NCBI RefSeq assembly: GCF_011634775.1
Contig: NZ_JAALXT010000006.1
Coordinates: 437,001-501,000 of the forward strand
DNA: 64,000 bases
DNA from: Thalassoroseus pseudoceratinae
Lineage (GTDB): Bacteria > Planctomycetota > Planctomycetia > Planctomycetales > Planctomycetaceae
Reading direction: 5' to 3'
The notes below the pieces were generated by a model, which worked only from the letters and a program-made list of their open reading frames with translations, did no database searches and was not told the DNA's origin. The position numbers and the translations under genes were made by a program. Of the stretch, positions 39,586 to 48,416 are shown piece after piece (position 1 is the first letter of the stretch; each line of letters begins with the position of its first letter).

Positions 39586-39840
39586 GACAGTCTTCCACGT
39601 TTACGGATTAACCGACTGCTACCACTTGTACCGCATGCAACACATTAAATTACGACCCGTTGCAAGACCTAGACAAGGCGACACAATCATAGTCCACGAT
39701 AGAACTATTTGTCGCATTTTTTCAACAGAGTTAAAAATGTAACCTATGCTATCACAACTGAGAGTTTGCTAATTGGCTCAAGACACGTGCTTGGGTCATA
39801 TATTTACACTTTATGACCGACTACCGTGGAGACACCACCG
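39586..39840. promoter_or_regulatory. Divergent promoter region of the pilus/secretion cluster
   Basis: This 255-base A/T-rich stretch separates the minus arm (HD-GYP and minor pseudopilins) from the plus arm (major pseudopilin onward) and should hold both promoters. GTGGAGAC lies about 10 bases before the pilin ATG. I see no clear sigma-54 or -35/-10 boxes. Confidence 0.5.
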
Positions 39841-40272
39841 ATGACTTACACTCGCGAAAACGTCACGAAGCAGAAGCGAGGTTTTACCTTAGTTGAACTC
39901 GTCGTTGTCGTTCTTGTGATGGGAATTGTGGCCGCAGTGGCAGCCCCTAAGATGTTCGATACCGCTAAAGACGCTCGCATTAGCAGTACGAGCCAATCGC
40001 TGGGCGTGATCCGTGATGCAATCGACATGCACCTCGGAGCCACAGGAACCTACCCTGGTCAAGATGGCGAAGAAGCCACGTTCCTCAGCGACCTTGAGCC
40101 CTTCCTCCGCGGACCATTCCCTAAGAATCACATCACGGGTGCTGCTGGCGATGCCTCTGTGACGATCGTCTCTGATGGCACCCCGCTCAGTGCTGGGGGT
40201 GCTGGTGACTGGAAGTATGACAAGTCCACCGGCGAAATCATCATTAACACTGCCAGCTTCGACAATCTCTAG
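39841..40272 (+). CDS. Major pseudopilin, GspG-like
   Basis: ATG 39841 gives 143 aa; an upstream in-frame GTG at 39826 is inside the ribosome-binding region. The site KQKRG^FTLVELVVVVLV is a perfect type IV prepilin signal with Glu at +5. The mature part follows GspG layout: a long N-terminal helix, DAIDMHLGATGTYP, a LEPFLRGPFPKNH block and a final WKYDKSTGEIIIN strand. It should be the main subunit of the (pseudo)pilus. It leads the plus arm of the cluster, followed by regulators 62 bases later. Confidence 0.88.
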   Translation: MTYTRENVTKQKRGFTLVELVVVVLVMGIVAAVAAPKMFDTAKDARISSTSQSLGVIRDAIDMHLGATGTYPGQDGEEATFLSDLEPFLRGPFPKNHITGAAGDASVTIVSDGTPLSAGGAGDWKYDKSTGEIIINTASFDNL

Positions 40273-40334
40273 GCTGCGTCATTCTCGTCAGTTTGTTTTG
40301 GCCGTCAGTACATTTGAGTTCAGGGAGTCACGAC

Positions 40335-40745
40335 GTGAGTGAATTGCAAGTGCTTGTTGCGGAAGATGACCGCGTTACCGCAGACATACTTGGATTCAAT
40401 CTTCGTCGGCGAGGTCTCACCTTCGAAGTATGTTCTGACGGTCAACTCGCGTGGGAACGGCTTCAAGAAGTCCGGCCGAAGGTTTTGATGACAGACCATC
40501 AAATGCCTCGCATCAATGGGCTCGACCTCATTCAAAGAATTCGAGAATCCGAATCCACTCAAGAGCCGTTGCCCATTTTTCTTTGTTCCGCCAAAGGAAT
40601 GGAGATTGATCGGCAATATATCGAAGAAACTTTGAAAGTGTCGCGAGTCATCTTCAAACCGTTCAGTCCACGACAGGTCTTGCGATGGATCGATGAGGTT
40701 CTTTACGCAGGGACCGATGCCGTCGCCGCGAAACCGACTCGATGA
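40335..40745 (+). CDS. Single-domain response regulator (receiver protein)
   Basis: GTG 40335 has GGGAG 9 bases upstream and gives 136 aa. The receiver fold is complete: acidic pair D11/D12 (VAEDD), phospho-acceptor D54 (LMTDHQMP), Ser at about 85 (LCSAK) and K108 (VIFKPFSP). There is no output domain, so it acts by protein contact. It sits between the pilin and a histidine kinase and is a natural partner of that kinase or of the STAS protein. Confidence 0.9.
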   Translation: MSELQVLVAEDDRVTADILGFNLRRRGLTFEVCSDGQLAWERLQEVRPKVLMTDHQMPRINGLDLIQRIRESESTQEPLPIFLCSAKGMEIDRQYIEETLKVSRVIFKPFSPRQVLRWIDEVLYAGTDAVAAKPTR

Positions 40746-40849
40746 CTGAGTCGCGTCGCAACGAGATCATTCTTGACGCACTTGGACACTACTAATTTCA
40801 GGATCAAGATTGCTATCTGCTCATGCCTGTTAGCACTTGAGTTCATCCC

Positions 40850-42271
40850 ATGCAAGGAAAGCCCGCCTTCCCGACTCTTGTTCGCCGCCTGATCAGCGAG
40901 TACTTACTCATTGGACTCGCTGGTATTCTCTGCCTGCTCGTCTTCGCCTTGCACCTCGCATACCGCGGGCAGTTTACGGAATTCGTCGCATTAACCACCG
41001 TTCTGCCGATCATTGTACTACTGGCAGGTGGTTTTCTTCTGCGTCGCACTGTTGCCTTCGCGACGGAAATCGAACAGGAACTAGTCACAGTCTCTCGTCA
41101 GGTCGATCATCATCAAACAACGATCCGACAACTTCCGATTGGCGGTGAGGCCGCCGACGGTTGGAACCGCATTAGTCAACGCTTGAGCCAAATTGCATCT
41201 ATTGATCGACTGGTTCACCGACTGTCGCAAACGTCGGAATCCGGCGGCCAAAACTCTGAGCGTGTATTGAATGCACTGCCAGATGGCATCGCGATTGCGG
41301 ATCGCACATCGTCGATCCAGCAGATCAATCCCGCAGGTCTCGCGATCCTCAAGCTAAGTAGTGATGAAGCGACTGGAAAACGAGTTAGTGAAGTTCTCGT
41401 CCAGAACTTCGGAGCAGACAACCCTCATTTGCATGACCATCTCGAAAGCTCAGCCCGTCGGATTGCCTTCGAATTGCATGCTGGCAAGAATCTGACGGAT
41501 GGCGTTCTGCGAGTTAGTCGAAGTCAACTTGATCGCTCTGGAGAGCAGACGATCTGGTGTTTCCGCGACCTGACACCACAGAAGCTCGCCGAAGAAGCGA
41601 GAAACCAATTTGTATTGACCGCGACTCATGAATTGCGAACACCTCTAACTAACATTCGCGCTCTGGCGGAGACGCTCGCTTTTGAAGACGATATTGATAT
41701 CGAGGAGCAGAAGCGTTTTTGCAATCACATCAATGCTGAGGCGACCCGACTTGCGCGATTTGTCGATGAACTACTTGACTTGAGTCAACTTGAAGCTGGA
41801 GCATTGCAAGTCACTGTCAGTGATGTCGACCTCGAGCGACTCGTCAGCGAAGTCATTGAGCATGTTCGACCGGAACTGCAGCATAAGAACATCCAGTTCG
41901 AAACAATCCTGCCCGCCAAATACCCCAAGGCGAAACTCGATAAAGACAAGATTACAGGTTCCCTCGTGAACTTGCTTGGTAATGCAGCCAAGTATACGCC
42001 GGATGGTGGGCGTGTGCAGTTCAAGGTGGAGTTCGATTCCGATCTGTTGATGTTCGAAGTGGAAGACAGTGGCTATGGCATCTCAGCCGAGGAGTTGCCT
42101 CGAGTCTTTGAGAAGTTCTATCGAAGTGACGATCAACGGGTGCGTTCTGTTTCGGGTTCCGGACTAGGACTTGCGTTCACGTTTGAAGTCATTCGTAAGC
42201 ATGGTGGACAGATTGCCGCGTCTAGTGAACTCGATAAGGGATCGAGATTCACCATTCACCTGCCTCTCTAA
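40850..42271 (+). CDS. Membrane-bound PAS-domain sensor histidine kinase
   Basis: This 473-aa kinase has two hydrophobic segments (about 17-38 and 46-64) with almost no periplasmic loop, so it probably senses through the membrane or its PAS domain (about 135-245). The H-box ATHELRTPLTNIR puts the phospho-acceptor at H260. The N-box LVNLLGNAAKYTPDGG, G1 DSGYGIS and G2 GSGLGLAF are intact. It resembles PhoR/WalK-type kinases. It has no adjacent DNA-binding regulator; the single receiver upstream is its likely target. Confidence 0.9.
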   Translation: MQGKPAFPTLVRRLISEYLLIGLAGILCLLVFALHLAYRGQFTEFVALTTVLPIIVLLAGGFLLRRTVAFATEIEQELVTVSRQVDHHQTTIRQLPIGGEAADGWNRISQRLSQIASIDRLVHRLSQTSESGGQNSERVLNALPDGIAIADRTSSIQQINPAGLAILKLSSDEATGKRVSEVLVQNFGADNPHLHDHLESSARRIAFELHAGKNLTDGVLRVSRSQLDRSGEQTIWCFRDLTPQKLAEEARNQFVLTATHELRTPLTNIRALAETLAFEDDIDIEEQKRFCNHINAEATRLARFVDELLDLSQLEAGALQVTVSDVDLERLVSEVIEHVRPELQHKNIQFETILPAKYPKAKLDKDKITGSLVNLLGNAAKYTPDGGRVQFKVEFDSDLLMFEVEDSGYGISAEELPRVFEKFYRSDDQRVRSVSGSGLGLAFTFEVIRKHGGQIAASSELDKGSRFTIHLPL

Positions 42272-42294
42272 TCGCCGATGAGGAAACATCCATC

Positions 42295-42630
42295 ATGTGG
42301 AACCATCAACAACAGGGAGCGACTTCAATTGTCTCTGGGAAGGGGCCATTGAATCTCGAATCTGTCGACGCTGCATCTCGAACATTTGAGCGAGGTGTTA
42401 GTCTCGGTATTCCACGAATCGTGTTTGATATGAATGAGATCCTGCTCGTCGATAGTTCCGGTCTTGAGTTGATGCTCGATACACTCGAGACTTGCGAGAA
42501 TCGTGGCGGGTCGCTTCGACTGGCACGCCCGAATGCGCTTTGTCAGGACATTCTACGAATCACTGAAGTTGACAAGCGTTTCGAAGTCTATAGTGATCCG
42601 GTCACAGCGGCGGGGAGTTTCACAGTATGA
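42295..42630 (+). CDS. STAS-domain anti-anti-sigma-factor-like protein
   Basis: This 111-aa protein is a single STAS domain. It has IVFDMNEILLVDSSGLELMLDTL, in which S54 of DSSG is the site phosphorylated by anti-sigma kinases in SpoIIAA/RsbV. No cognate RsbW/SpoIIAB kinase is nearby. Its stop overlaps the ATPase start by 4 bases (ATGA), so translation is coupled to the motor gene. I infer a switch in the pilus regulatory module. Confidence 0.88.
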   Translation: MWNHQQQGATSIVSGKGPLNLESVDAASRTFERGVSLGIPRIVFDMNEILLVDSSGLELMLDTLETCENRGGSLRLARPNALCQDILRITEVDKRFEVYSDPVTAAGSFTV

Positions 42631-44366
42631 TCGCCGCATCAGAAACGCTCGACGAAACACAATCAACAGCGAACGATCAAGGATTCCCTTTGCTTGGGGA
42701 ACGTCTCGTCGAAGCCGGCTTAATTAGTGCGGAAAACCTGCGTTCCGCGCTCACCGAACAGCCTGCGAAGCGAGCTCGTCTCGGTGAGATGTTGACCGAA
42801 ATGGGTTTAGTCGAAGAGGAAGAGGTACTTCCGTTTCTCGCGCAGCAACTTGGATTTGAGTCGGTGCGACTGCGTGATGGGTTGATTGATCCGCACGTTG
42901 TCAAACTGCTACCGCGTCGTGTGGCTGAGCGGTTGCAAGCGGTCGTCCTGCTGAAAGTTCGCGACACGATCACCGTCGCGATGAGTGAACCACAGGATCT
43001 CAATCGGATTGATGAAATTGAGCGATTGACCGGCTTGCGAGTTCACCCGGTTCTCGCGATGCAGTCGGCAGTCGAACAGACCCTTAAGCGATGTTATGAG
43101 GAGGATTTTGCGGTTGATGCCGTCACCGCCGACATTGATCGAGATGCCGTCGAAGTCGAAACCCAGACGATTAAACTCGATCTGCAAGACGTCACACAAA
43201 TGGCCGAAGGCAGCCCGGTCGTCAGCCTAGTCAACTACATCGTCGTACATGCGGCGAGACAAGGTGCGAGTGATATTCATATCGAGCCTGGCCATCAGCA
43301 TACGTCCGTTCGTTTTCGGGTTGATGGACAACTCCGTGAGGTTTTGCGGCCGCGGAAAGACTTTCACCCGGCGCTTGTTTCGCGTGTGAAAGTGATGGCA
43401 AAACTAGATATTGCCGAGCATCGTATCCCTCAGGATGGTCGAGTGCATGCGATGGTTGAAGGGCGTGAGATCGACCTTCGTGTCTCGACGTTGCCAACGG
43501 TGCTTGGCGAAAAAGTGGTTCTTCGAGTGTTAGACCGTCGCAATGTCACCTTTGACATGAACCGACTCGGTTTGCCGAACGATCAACTGCATGTCCTCAA
43601 ACGTATGCTAGCCAAACCGTATGGACTCATTTTAGTTACTGGTCCGACAGGCAGTGGAAAAACCACGACCCTCTATTCCGCGCTTGAACTGATCAAATCA
43701 GTCCAACGAAATATTGTCACTGTTGAAGACCCGGTGGAATATCAACTGGAACTCATCAATCAAGTTCAAGTTGGCAGCTCGCAAAATATGCGATTTGCCG
43801 GTGCGTTGCGATCCATCCTTCGACAGGACCCCGATGTAATTATGATTGGGGAAATCCGCGATGGCGAGACCGCTGAGATTGCAATCCAAGCGGCTTTGAC
43901 GGGACACCTCGTCTTAAGCACATTACACACGAACGATAGTGCTTCTGCCGTCACTCGACTGTTAGACATGGGTGTCGCCTCCTATAAGATTGCGGCGGCC
44001 TTAGTCGGCGTGGTGGCTCAGCGATTGCTTCGAACCGTGTGTTCGAGTTGCCAATCGCATTACTTTCCGACTGCCGAGTACTTAGAAATGCTGCACTATC
44101 TTGGTGACTCGCGTCGTCAGTTTGTGCGAGGCAGCGGTTGTCGCGAGTGTCATGATTCGGGCTTTCGTGGTCGCCAAGGGATCTACGAAATTCTTAGCTG
44201 CGATCCGGAAATGAGACGACTAATCACCGACACGACCGATCTTGAAAAAATCCGAGCATGTCACGCTCGCCAGAATGGATCGACGTTGTTGCAAGAGGGT
44301 TTGCGTCTTGCGGAGGAAGGGTTAACGAGTTTGGAAGAAGTGGCCTCGGTGACTTTGTTTGATTGA
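42627..44366 (+). CDS. GspE/PilB-family assembly ATPase
   Basis: This 579-aa hexameric motor has an N-terminal MshEN-type domain (about 20-165, with LLGERLVEAGLISAENLRSAL), which in MshE binds c-di-GMP. The C-terminal ATPase has Walker A GPTGSGKTTTLYSA (about 338-346), DVIMIGEIRDGETAEIA (Walker B region, about 402-418) and STLHTND. A tetracysteine zinc site lies at about residues 472-475 (CSSC) and 508-511 (CREC). It powers pilin polymerisation. It lies between the STAS and GspF-like genes. Confidence 0.95.
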   Translation: MIAASETLDETQSTANDQGFPLLGERLVEAGLISAENLRSALTEQPAKRARLGEMLTEMGLVEEEEVLPFLAQQLGFESVRLRDGLIDPHVVKLLPRRVAERLQAVVLLKVRDTITVAMSEPQDLNRIDEIERLTGLRVHPVLAMQSAVEQTLKRCYEEDFAVDAVTADIDRDAVEVETQTIKLDLQDVTQMAEGSPVVSLVNYIVVHAARQGASDIHIEPGHQHTSVRFRVDGQLREVLRPRKDFHPALVSRVKVMAKLDIAEHRIPQDGRVHAMVEGREIDLRVSTLPTVLGEKVVLRVLDRRNVTFDMNRLGLPNDQLHVLKRMLAKPYGLILVTGPTGSGKTTTLYSALELIKSVQRNIVTVEDPVEYQLELINQVQVGSSQNMRFAGALRSILRQDPDVIMIGEIRDGETAEIAIQAALTGHLVLSTLHTNDSASAVTRLLDMGVASYKIAAALVGVVAQRLLRTVCSSCQSHYFPTAEYLEMLHYLGDSRRQFVRGSGCRECHDSGFRGRQGIYEILSCDPEMRRLITDTTDLEKIRACHARQNGSTLLQEGLRLAEEGLTSLEEVASVTLFD

Positions 44367-44375
44367 TGCGAATTG

Positions 44376-45596
44376 ATGCAATTTCAATACCTTGCTAAGC
44401 AGAGAAACGGTGCCTCGATGGACGGCATGATAGAAGCCGCCTCGTTGGCCGATGCGCGACAACTCTTGCGTGGCGAGGGCTTGTTTCCGCTCGAAATACG
44501 AGCACAAAAACCAGGGGCACTCAGCCGGTCGTCATCGTTCTCATTACCGACGAGAAGCCGTGCGATCCCACGGACTGACTTGATGATGACAACTTCGCAA
44601 CTTGCGATCATGTTGCAGTCGGGCGTGGACCTAGCGGAGGCGTTGCAGAATGTGTCCGAGCAGTGTCGTCACTCGCAACTCAAAACGATTCTCTGCGAAG
44701 TGTTCGATCAGGTGTCTGCAGGTGTCAGTTTCTCGGTAGCCCTCGCGTGTCACTCCGATGCCATTGGCGGACCAATCGTTGCGGGTGTGGCAGCGGGTGA
44801 GGCGTCAGGCACGTTGACCGAAGTACTCAAACGAATTACGGAGTCATTGCGGAACGAGATTCGACTCAATGGAACTCTGAAATCAATCCTAGCCTATCCT
44901 CTGATGCTAGCACTTGTGGCAACAGGTGTGGTGCTAGCACTGGTACTGCTCGTGTTACCACAGTTCTCACAAGTCTTTGAAGATCTCGGCCAACCTGCCC
45001 CACCGCTCACGCAAATCCTGCTCGACTCTGCGACTTGGATTCAAGCACATATGCTTGTTATCGGAATCGGTCTAGTAGTGATTGGCGGCTTCGTGTTCTC
45101 TAACATTCGCAACGACCGGTTTCGACGCCGGTTCGACCGAATTGCGTTGACGGCGCCTGTGCTAGCGAAAGCGTCACAAGCTTTGCAAATTGGGCGAGCG
45201 TATCAGTTGTTGGGTGCAATGCTTCAGACGGGCGTCCCACTTCTTGACGGGTTACAGCTCTGCCGAAAGTCCACGAAGAACACCCTTTACCATGATCTGT
45301 TCGATCGCCTCATCGATGATGTCACCAACGGTCGCGGTGTCGGCAAGGCGTTGACGGCATCGAACTTCGTTCCCACCGGCGCAGCCCAAATGGTTGAAAC
45401 CGCTGAGCGATCCGGTCGGCTTGGAGACGTACTGCAAACGGTTGGTCAGTTCTATGAAGATGAAGGCGAACGGCATGTTCGGCAACTCGTCAAACTTATG
45501 GAACCGATTGTTATTGTGATCATGGGTGTGGTCGTCGCGGGTGTGGTGCTCGCTGTGATGCTGCCCTTGCTCGATGTCTCCACGATGTCCCATTAA
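44376..45596 (+). CDS. GspF/PilC-family inner-membrane platform protein
   Basis: ATG 44376 (MQFQYLAKQRNG) gives 406 aa and lies 9 bases after the ATPase stop. The protein has the duplicated T2SF fold: two cytoplasmic helical domains (about 65-190 and 265-390), each followed by hydrophobic segments. Family motifs are QLAIMLQSGVDLAEALQNV and GAMLQTGVPLLDGLQLC. It couples ATPase motion to extraction of pseudopilin from the membrane. It is the last gene in the CTAG-rich part of the cluster. Confidence 0.94.
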   Translation: MQFQYLAKQRNGASMDGMIEAASLADARQLLRGEGLFPLEIRAQKPGALSRSSSFSLPTRSRAIPRTDLMMTTSQLAIMLQSGVDLAEALQNVSEQCRHSQLKTILCEVFDQVSAGVSFSVALACHSDAIGGPIVAGVAAGEASGTLTEVLKRITESLRNEIRLNGTLKSILAYPLMLALVATGVVLALVLLVLPQFSQVFEDLGQPAPPLTQILLDSATWIQAHMLVIGIGLVVIGGFVFSNIRNDRFRRRFDRIALTAPVLAKASQALQIGRAYQLLGAMLQTGVPLLDGLQLCRKSTKNTLYHDLFDRLIDDVTNGRGVGKALTASNFVPTGAAQMVETAERSGRLGDVLQTVGQFYEDEGERHVRQLVKLMEPIVIVIMGVVVAGVVLAVMLPLLDVSTMSH

Positions 45597-45615
45597 GAAC
45601 GATTGGAATCCGAAT

Positions 45616-46701
45616 ATGAGTTTAGGTCTCGGGTCTCGATTGTTCTCGCGATGGCTTCCCCGGCAACGCAGGAGTCTGTCGGCTTGGGGGGTCGATGTCG
45701 GCACGAGCGCAATCAAAGCCGTGCAACTCAAACTGCAAGACGGACAACTTCGGTATCATGTTCGGCTTGCGATTCCGCGGGACAACAATGGTACGTCGCG
45801 TCTTGCAGATGAACTTGCGTCTGTATTTTCACGTCGTCATTTGTGCCAGCAGAAAGATGCCTTTGCGGTCGTTTCTTTTTCGAGAACGCAACTTGATACG
45901 TTCGAGCTTCCACCGGGATCATCAGCCGAGTTGCGAATGATGACGCGAGCGGAACTCGAGGACAGTGGACGTCGGAATTTCGTCGCTGATTGCTGGTCGA
46001 TGGGAGCGGAGTCGCCGGTGAATGGGGATGGTCAAACCGTCGCCGTTTCGGCGTTGAGTATGTCGGAAGCTGAGTCCGTCGAGATCGCAGAGGATATGCT
46101 TGCGGTCGGTTTGCGATGCCGCGTTTTGGACGGTTTACCCTTTGCGTTGGCACGGGCGGCGAATTGGGCGGCGGGGTCGCGATCGGTCGCCGCGATTGAT
46201 CTGGGAACCTCGGTCAGCACGTTCGTGTCGATCTACAATGGCCGACCACGAATGATTCGCCCACTCCGCGACTGCTCGACGACGGAACTGCTCAGGCGGT
46301 TGGCGGACCGTTTGAATCTTCCAATCGAGGAATGCCGATTGTTGTTGCCGAACTTGCCCGAAGTCACTGCAGCAGCATCCGATTCCTGGCGTCAACTGTT
46401 GCACTCGGTCACGGATGCTTACCTGAACCATCTTGGGCAGGAATTGACGCGGACGTTGGCCTATCTCGATCGCAACCCCAGGTCGAATCGTCCTGAGGAA
46501 GTTTGGTTGTTTGGAGCGGGAGCCACTTGGCCGGGACTGCGGAAGAAACTGGAGCCCCTGGTCGGTCGGCCGGTCCGGTGTTGGTCACTGGAACCGTCCG
46601 CTACGGACTCCGTTCCGGAAGAAGCCATTTTCGGACCTGCCGCCGCGATGGCCATGCTCTCGCTTTCGGATCAGACGAGAACGCGGAGGGCTCGCTCATG
46701 A
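45616..46701 (+). CDS. PilM/GspL-like actin-fold assembly protein
   Basis: ATG 45616 (MSLGLGSRLFSRW) gives 361 aa. It has an actin-like (ASKHA) ATPase fold: WGVDVGTSAIKAVQLK at about residue 24 and AIDLGTSVSTFVSIYNG at about 194. PilM sits on the cytoplasmic face and binds the PilN tail, linking the motor to the envelope complex. Its stop overlaps the next gene by ATGA. From here on base composition becomes like the chromosome average. Confidence 0.82.
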   Translation: MSLGLGSRLFSRWLPRQRRSLSAWGVDVGTSAIKAVQLKLQDGQLRYHVRLAIPRDNNGTSRLADELASVFSRRHLCQQKDAFAVVSFSRTQLDTFELPPGSSAELRMMTRAELEDSGRRNFVADCWSMGAESPVNGDGQTVAVSALSMSEAESVEIAEDMLAVGLRCRVLDGLPFALARAANWAAGSRSVAAIDLGTSVSTFVSIYNGRPRMIRPLRDCSTTELLRRLADRLNLPIEECRLLLPNLPEVTAAASDSWRQLLHSVTDAYLNHLGQELTRTLAYLDRNPRSNRPEEVWLFGAGATWPGLRKKLEPLVGRPVRCWSLEPSATDSVPEEAIFGPAAAMAMLSLSDQTRTRRARS

Positions 46702-47318
46702 ACTATATCGATTTGTTGTCGCCCACATTCCAGGCCCAAATGCGGGACCGTGCTCACCGCCGGTTTTGGCCGATTGCCGTTATCGTGTCTGTCTTGTTTG
46801 CGGGGCTGTGTATCTACACCGGCTATCGGACACTCGACGATCTTCGGAACACCACCAAACAGTTGCGGCACAAAACCGCACCGATCTACAAGCAAAAATC
46901 GCAGACGAGCAAAATGCGAGCGGCATCGCGGGAGGTCGCTCAGAAGAACAGTCTTGTGCATACGTTGGAACATAATCGACCGCCTTCGACTTTGGTGTCC
47001 GTCGTGAGTGCCGGGAGCCGATCGCTCGATGGCACACTCCATGTGCACGAGTTGCGTCTGACTCGGAAGGAACGGGCGCCCGTGGAGCCACCGAAGAAAC
47101 GTCAAACGAAAGGCAAAGCCAAATCCAAATCCAAGAAGCCGACGGTCTACGATCACCAATTGATCATTCTTGGAACGGCGGAGAATGAGGTCGCTGTGAC
47201 CAAGTTCATTGATGCGTTACGACAAGCCAAAGTGTTCCGATCCGTGCAGTTGCGGTCGACTTTGCCAAGCCTGACCATTGCGTCGGAACGTCAGTTCGAG
47301 GTGGCCTGTGTCTACTGA
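46698..47318 (+). CDS. PilN-like inner-membrane assembly protein
   Basis: ATG 46698 overlaps the PilM-like stop. The 206-aa protein begins MNYIDLLSPTFQAQMRDRAH, a short cytoplasmic tail that corresponds to the PilM-binding region in PilN, then one transmembrane segment (about 26-42), a helical part, and a basic lysine-rich insertion (about 127-145) before a ferredoxin-like domain. Sequence similarity is low; the call rests on topology, length and gene order. Confidence 0.72.
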   Translation: MNYIDLLSPTFQAQMRDRAHRRFWPIAVIVSVLFAGLCIYTGYRTLDDLRNTTKQLRHKTAPIYKQKSQTSKMRAASREVAQKNSLVHTLEHNRPPSTLVSVVSAGSRSLDGTLHVHELRLTRKERAPVEPPKKRQTKGKAKSKSKKPTVYDHQLIILGTAENEVAVTKFIDALRQAKVFRSVQLRSTLPSLTIASERQFEVACVY

Positions 47319-47889
47319 TTCCCTGATGAAATCGTTTTCGCCAGCGAACTCGGCCAACCGATGGATTCTTCCCGTCGATTGGATCGGTGGTGGCTTGGTT
47401 CTTGGAATTGTCGTCGCGACGGTGTGGACGGTTCTCAGCCCGTTGGCGGATGCACGTTCGGACCTCGCAATGGAGATCGACACCCATCGAGCCATCTTGG
47501 CTCAGACCGACAAGATTCATTCCGACTTCCGCGAAATGACGAGTCAGATGGAAGCTCAACGTCGGCAGCTTCAACAACTGACGCGGATGGTTCCCGATCG
47601 GCCGAGTGAGTCGGAATTTCTCGCCCAACTTTCAGACCTTGCCAATCACTCGGGTGTGCAGTTGTTGCAGTTTGAACCGCAACGGTCGATCTCACACGAT
47701 CCACACTCCGAAATTTCCGTCCGCTGTTCCGCCCAAGCGACCTATCCGGCGTTGTGTCGGTTTTTGCTCGGTTTGAACGACCTTCCACGACTCACCGACG
47801 TGACTCGGCTCGTCATTCGCCAGTCGCAATCGCCAGACGATACGTCGCGGCTGAGTATGGAGCTTGAGATTTCGATCTTCTACCTGTAA
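47308..47889 (+). CDS. PilO-like inner-membrane assembly protein
   Basis: A GTG at 47308 overlaps the PilN-like stop by 11 bases and has GAGGTGG upstream; ATG 47326 is an alternative without a ribosome-binding site. The protein of about 193 aa has one transmembrane segment (about 25-45), a coiled-coil stretch (about 50-105, MEAQRRQLQQLTRMV) and a small globular domain with FLAQLSDLANHSGVQLLQF, typical of PilO. It should pair with the PilN-like protein in the periplasm. Confidence 0.72.
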   Translation: MSTDSLMKSFSPANSANRWILPVDWIGGGLVLGIVVATVWTVLSPLADARSDLAMEIDTHRAILAQTDKIHSDFREMTSQMEAQRRQLQQLTRMVPDRPSESEFLAQLSDLANHSGVQLLQFEPQRSISHDPHSEISVRCSAQATYPALCRFLLGLNDLPRLTDVTRLVIRQSQSPDDTSRLSMELEISIFYL

Positions 47890-47927
47890 CGCCACAACCG
47901 TTCCAACGGCCATGTCTGATCAGTGCC

Positions 47928-48416
47928 ATGAATCTACGTTCCTCACAAACGATTAAGTTGCTCCTCATTCCTGTGCTGGGGTTCGTTCTTTTTTCGGTCG
48001 TATTCGAAGACGAAGGGTTCAACGAACAGCAAAGCCTTGCACCACGGAAGTCGAATTCACAAGCCTCGAAACAGGACAAACCGTCCAGTAATTCGAAGCA
48101 AGCACTCACCGTGCTCCCGCCATGGCCGAGTTGCTGTCTCGATGACATGCTCGCCCACAATCCGTTCCATATTCCGAAACCGCCGCCCGTCGAACCCGAC
48201 TCGACAACGGAACCCGACGAAGACGAATCCGCCCCCGTGACGCCATCCGCAACCACATTACAGACGCTCCGTGTGACGGCGGTTGTTTCCGGTCAGAATG
48301 GGATGATGGCATTGGTCAATAACCGAATGGTGCAAGTGGGAGACACCCTCGACAACGGGCTCGTCGTGGTCGGCATCGATGAGAACGCTATCACCGTCAA
48401 ACCGAATACGCCGTAG
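47928..48416 (+). CDS. PilP/GspC-like inner-membrane assembly protein
   Basis: This 162-aa protein has one N-terminal hydrophobic segment (about 9-27), a low-complexity Ser/Pro/Asp linker (about 40-105) and a C-terminal HR-type domain (TLRVTAVVSGQNGMMALVNNRMVQVGDTLDNGLVV). In PilP and GspC this domain binds the secretin. No secretin gene follows, so the outer-membrane channel must be encoded elsewhere. It is the last gene of the plus arm. Confidence 0.72.
   Translation: MNLRSSQTIKLLLIPVLGFVLFSVVFEDEGFNEQQSLAPRKSNSQASKQDKPSSNSKQALTVLPPWPSCCLDDMLAHNPFHIPKPPPVEPDSTTEPDEDESAPVTPSATTLQTLRVTAVVSGQNGMMALVNNRMVQVGDTLDNGLVVVGIDENAITVKPNTP

Noticed and set aside
39760-39800. Possible sigma-54 promoter upstream of the major pseudopilin gene
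   Set aside because: A GG and a GC are present but their spacing is about 14 rather than 12 bases, so the consensus is not met.
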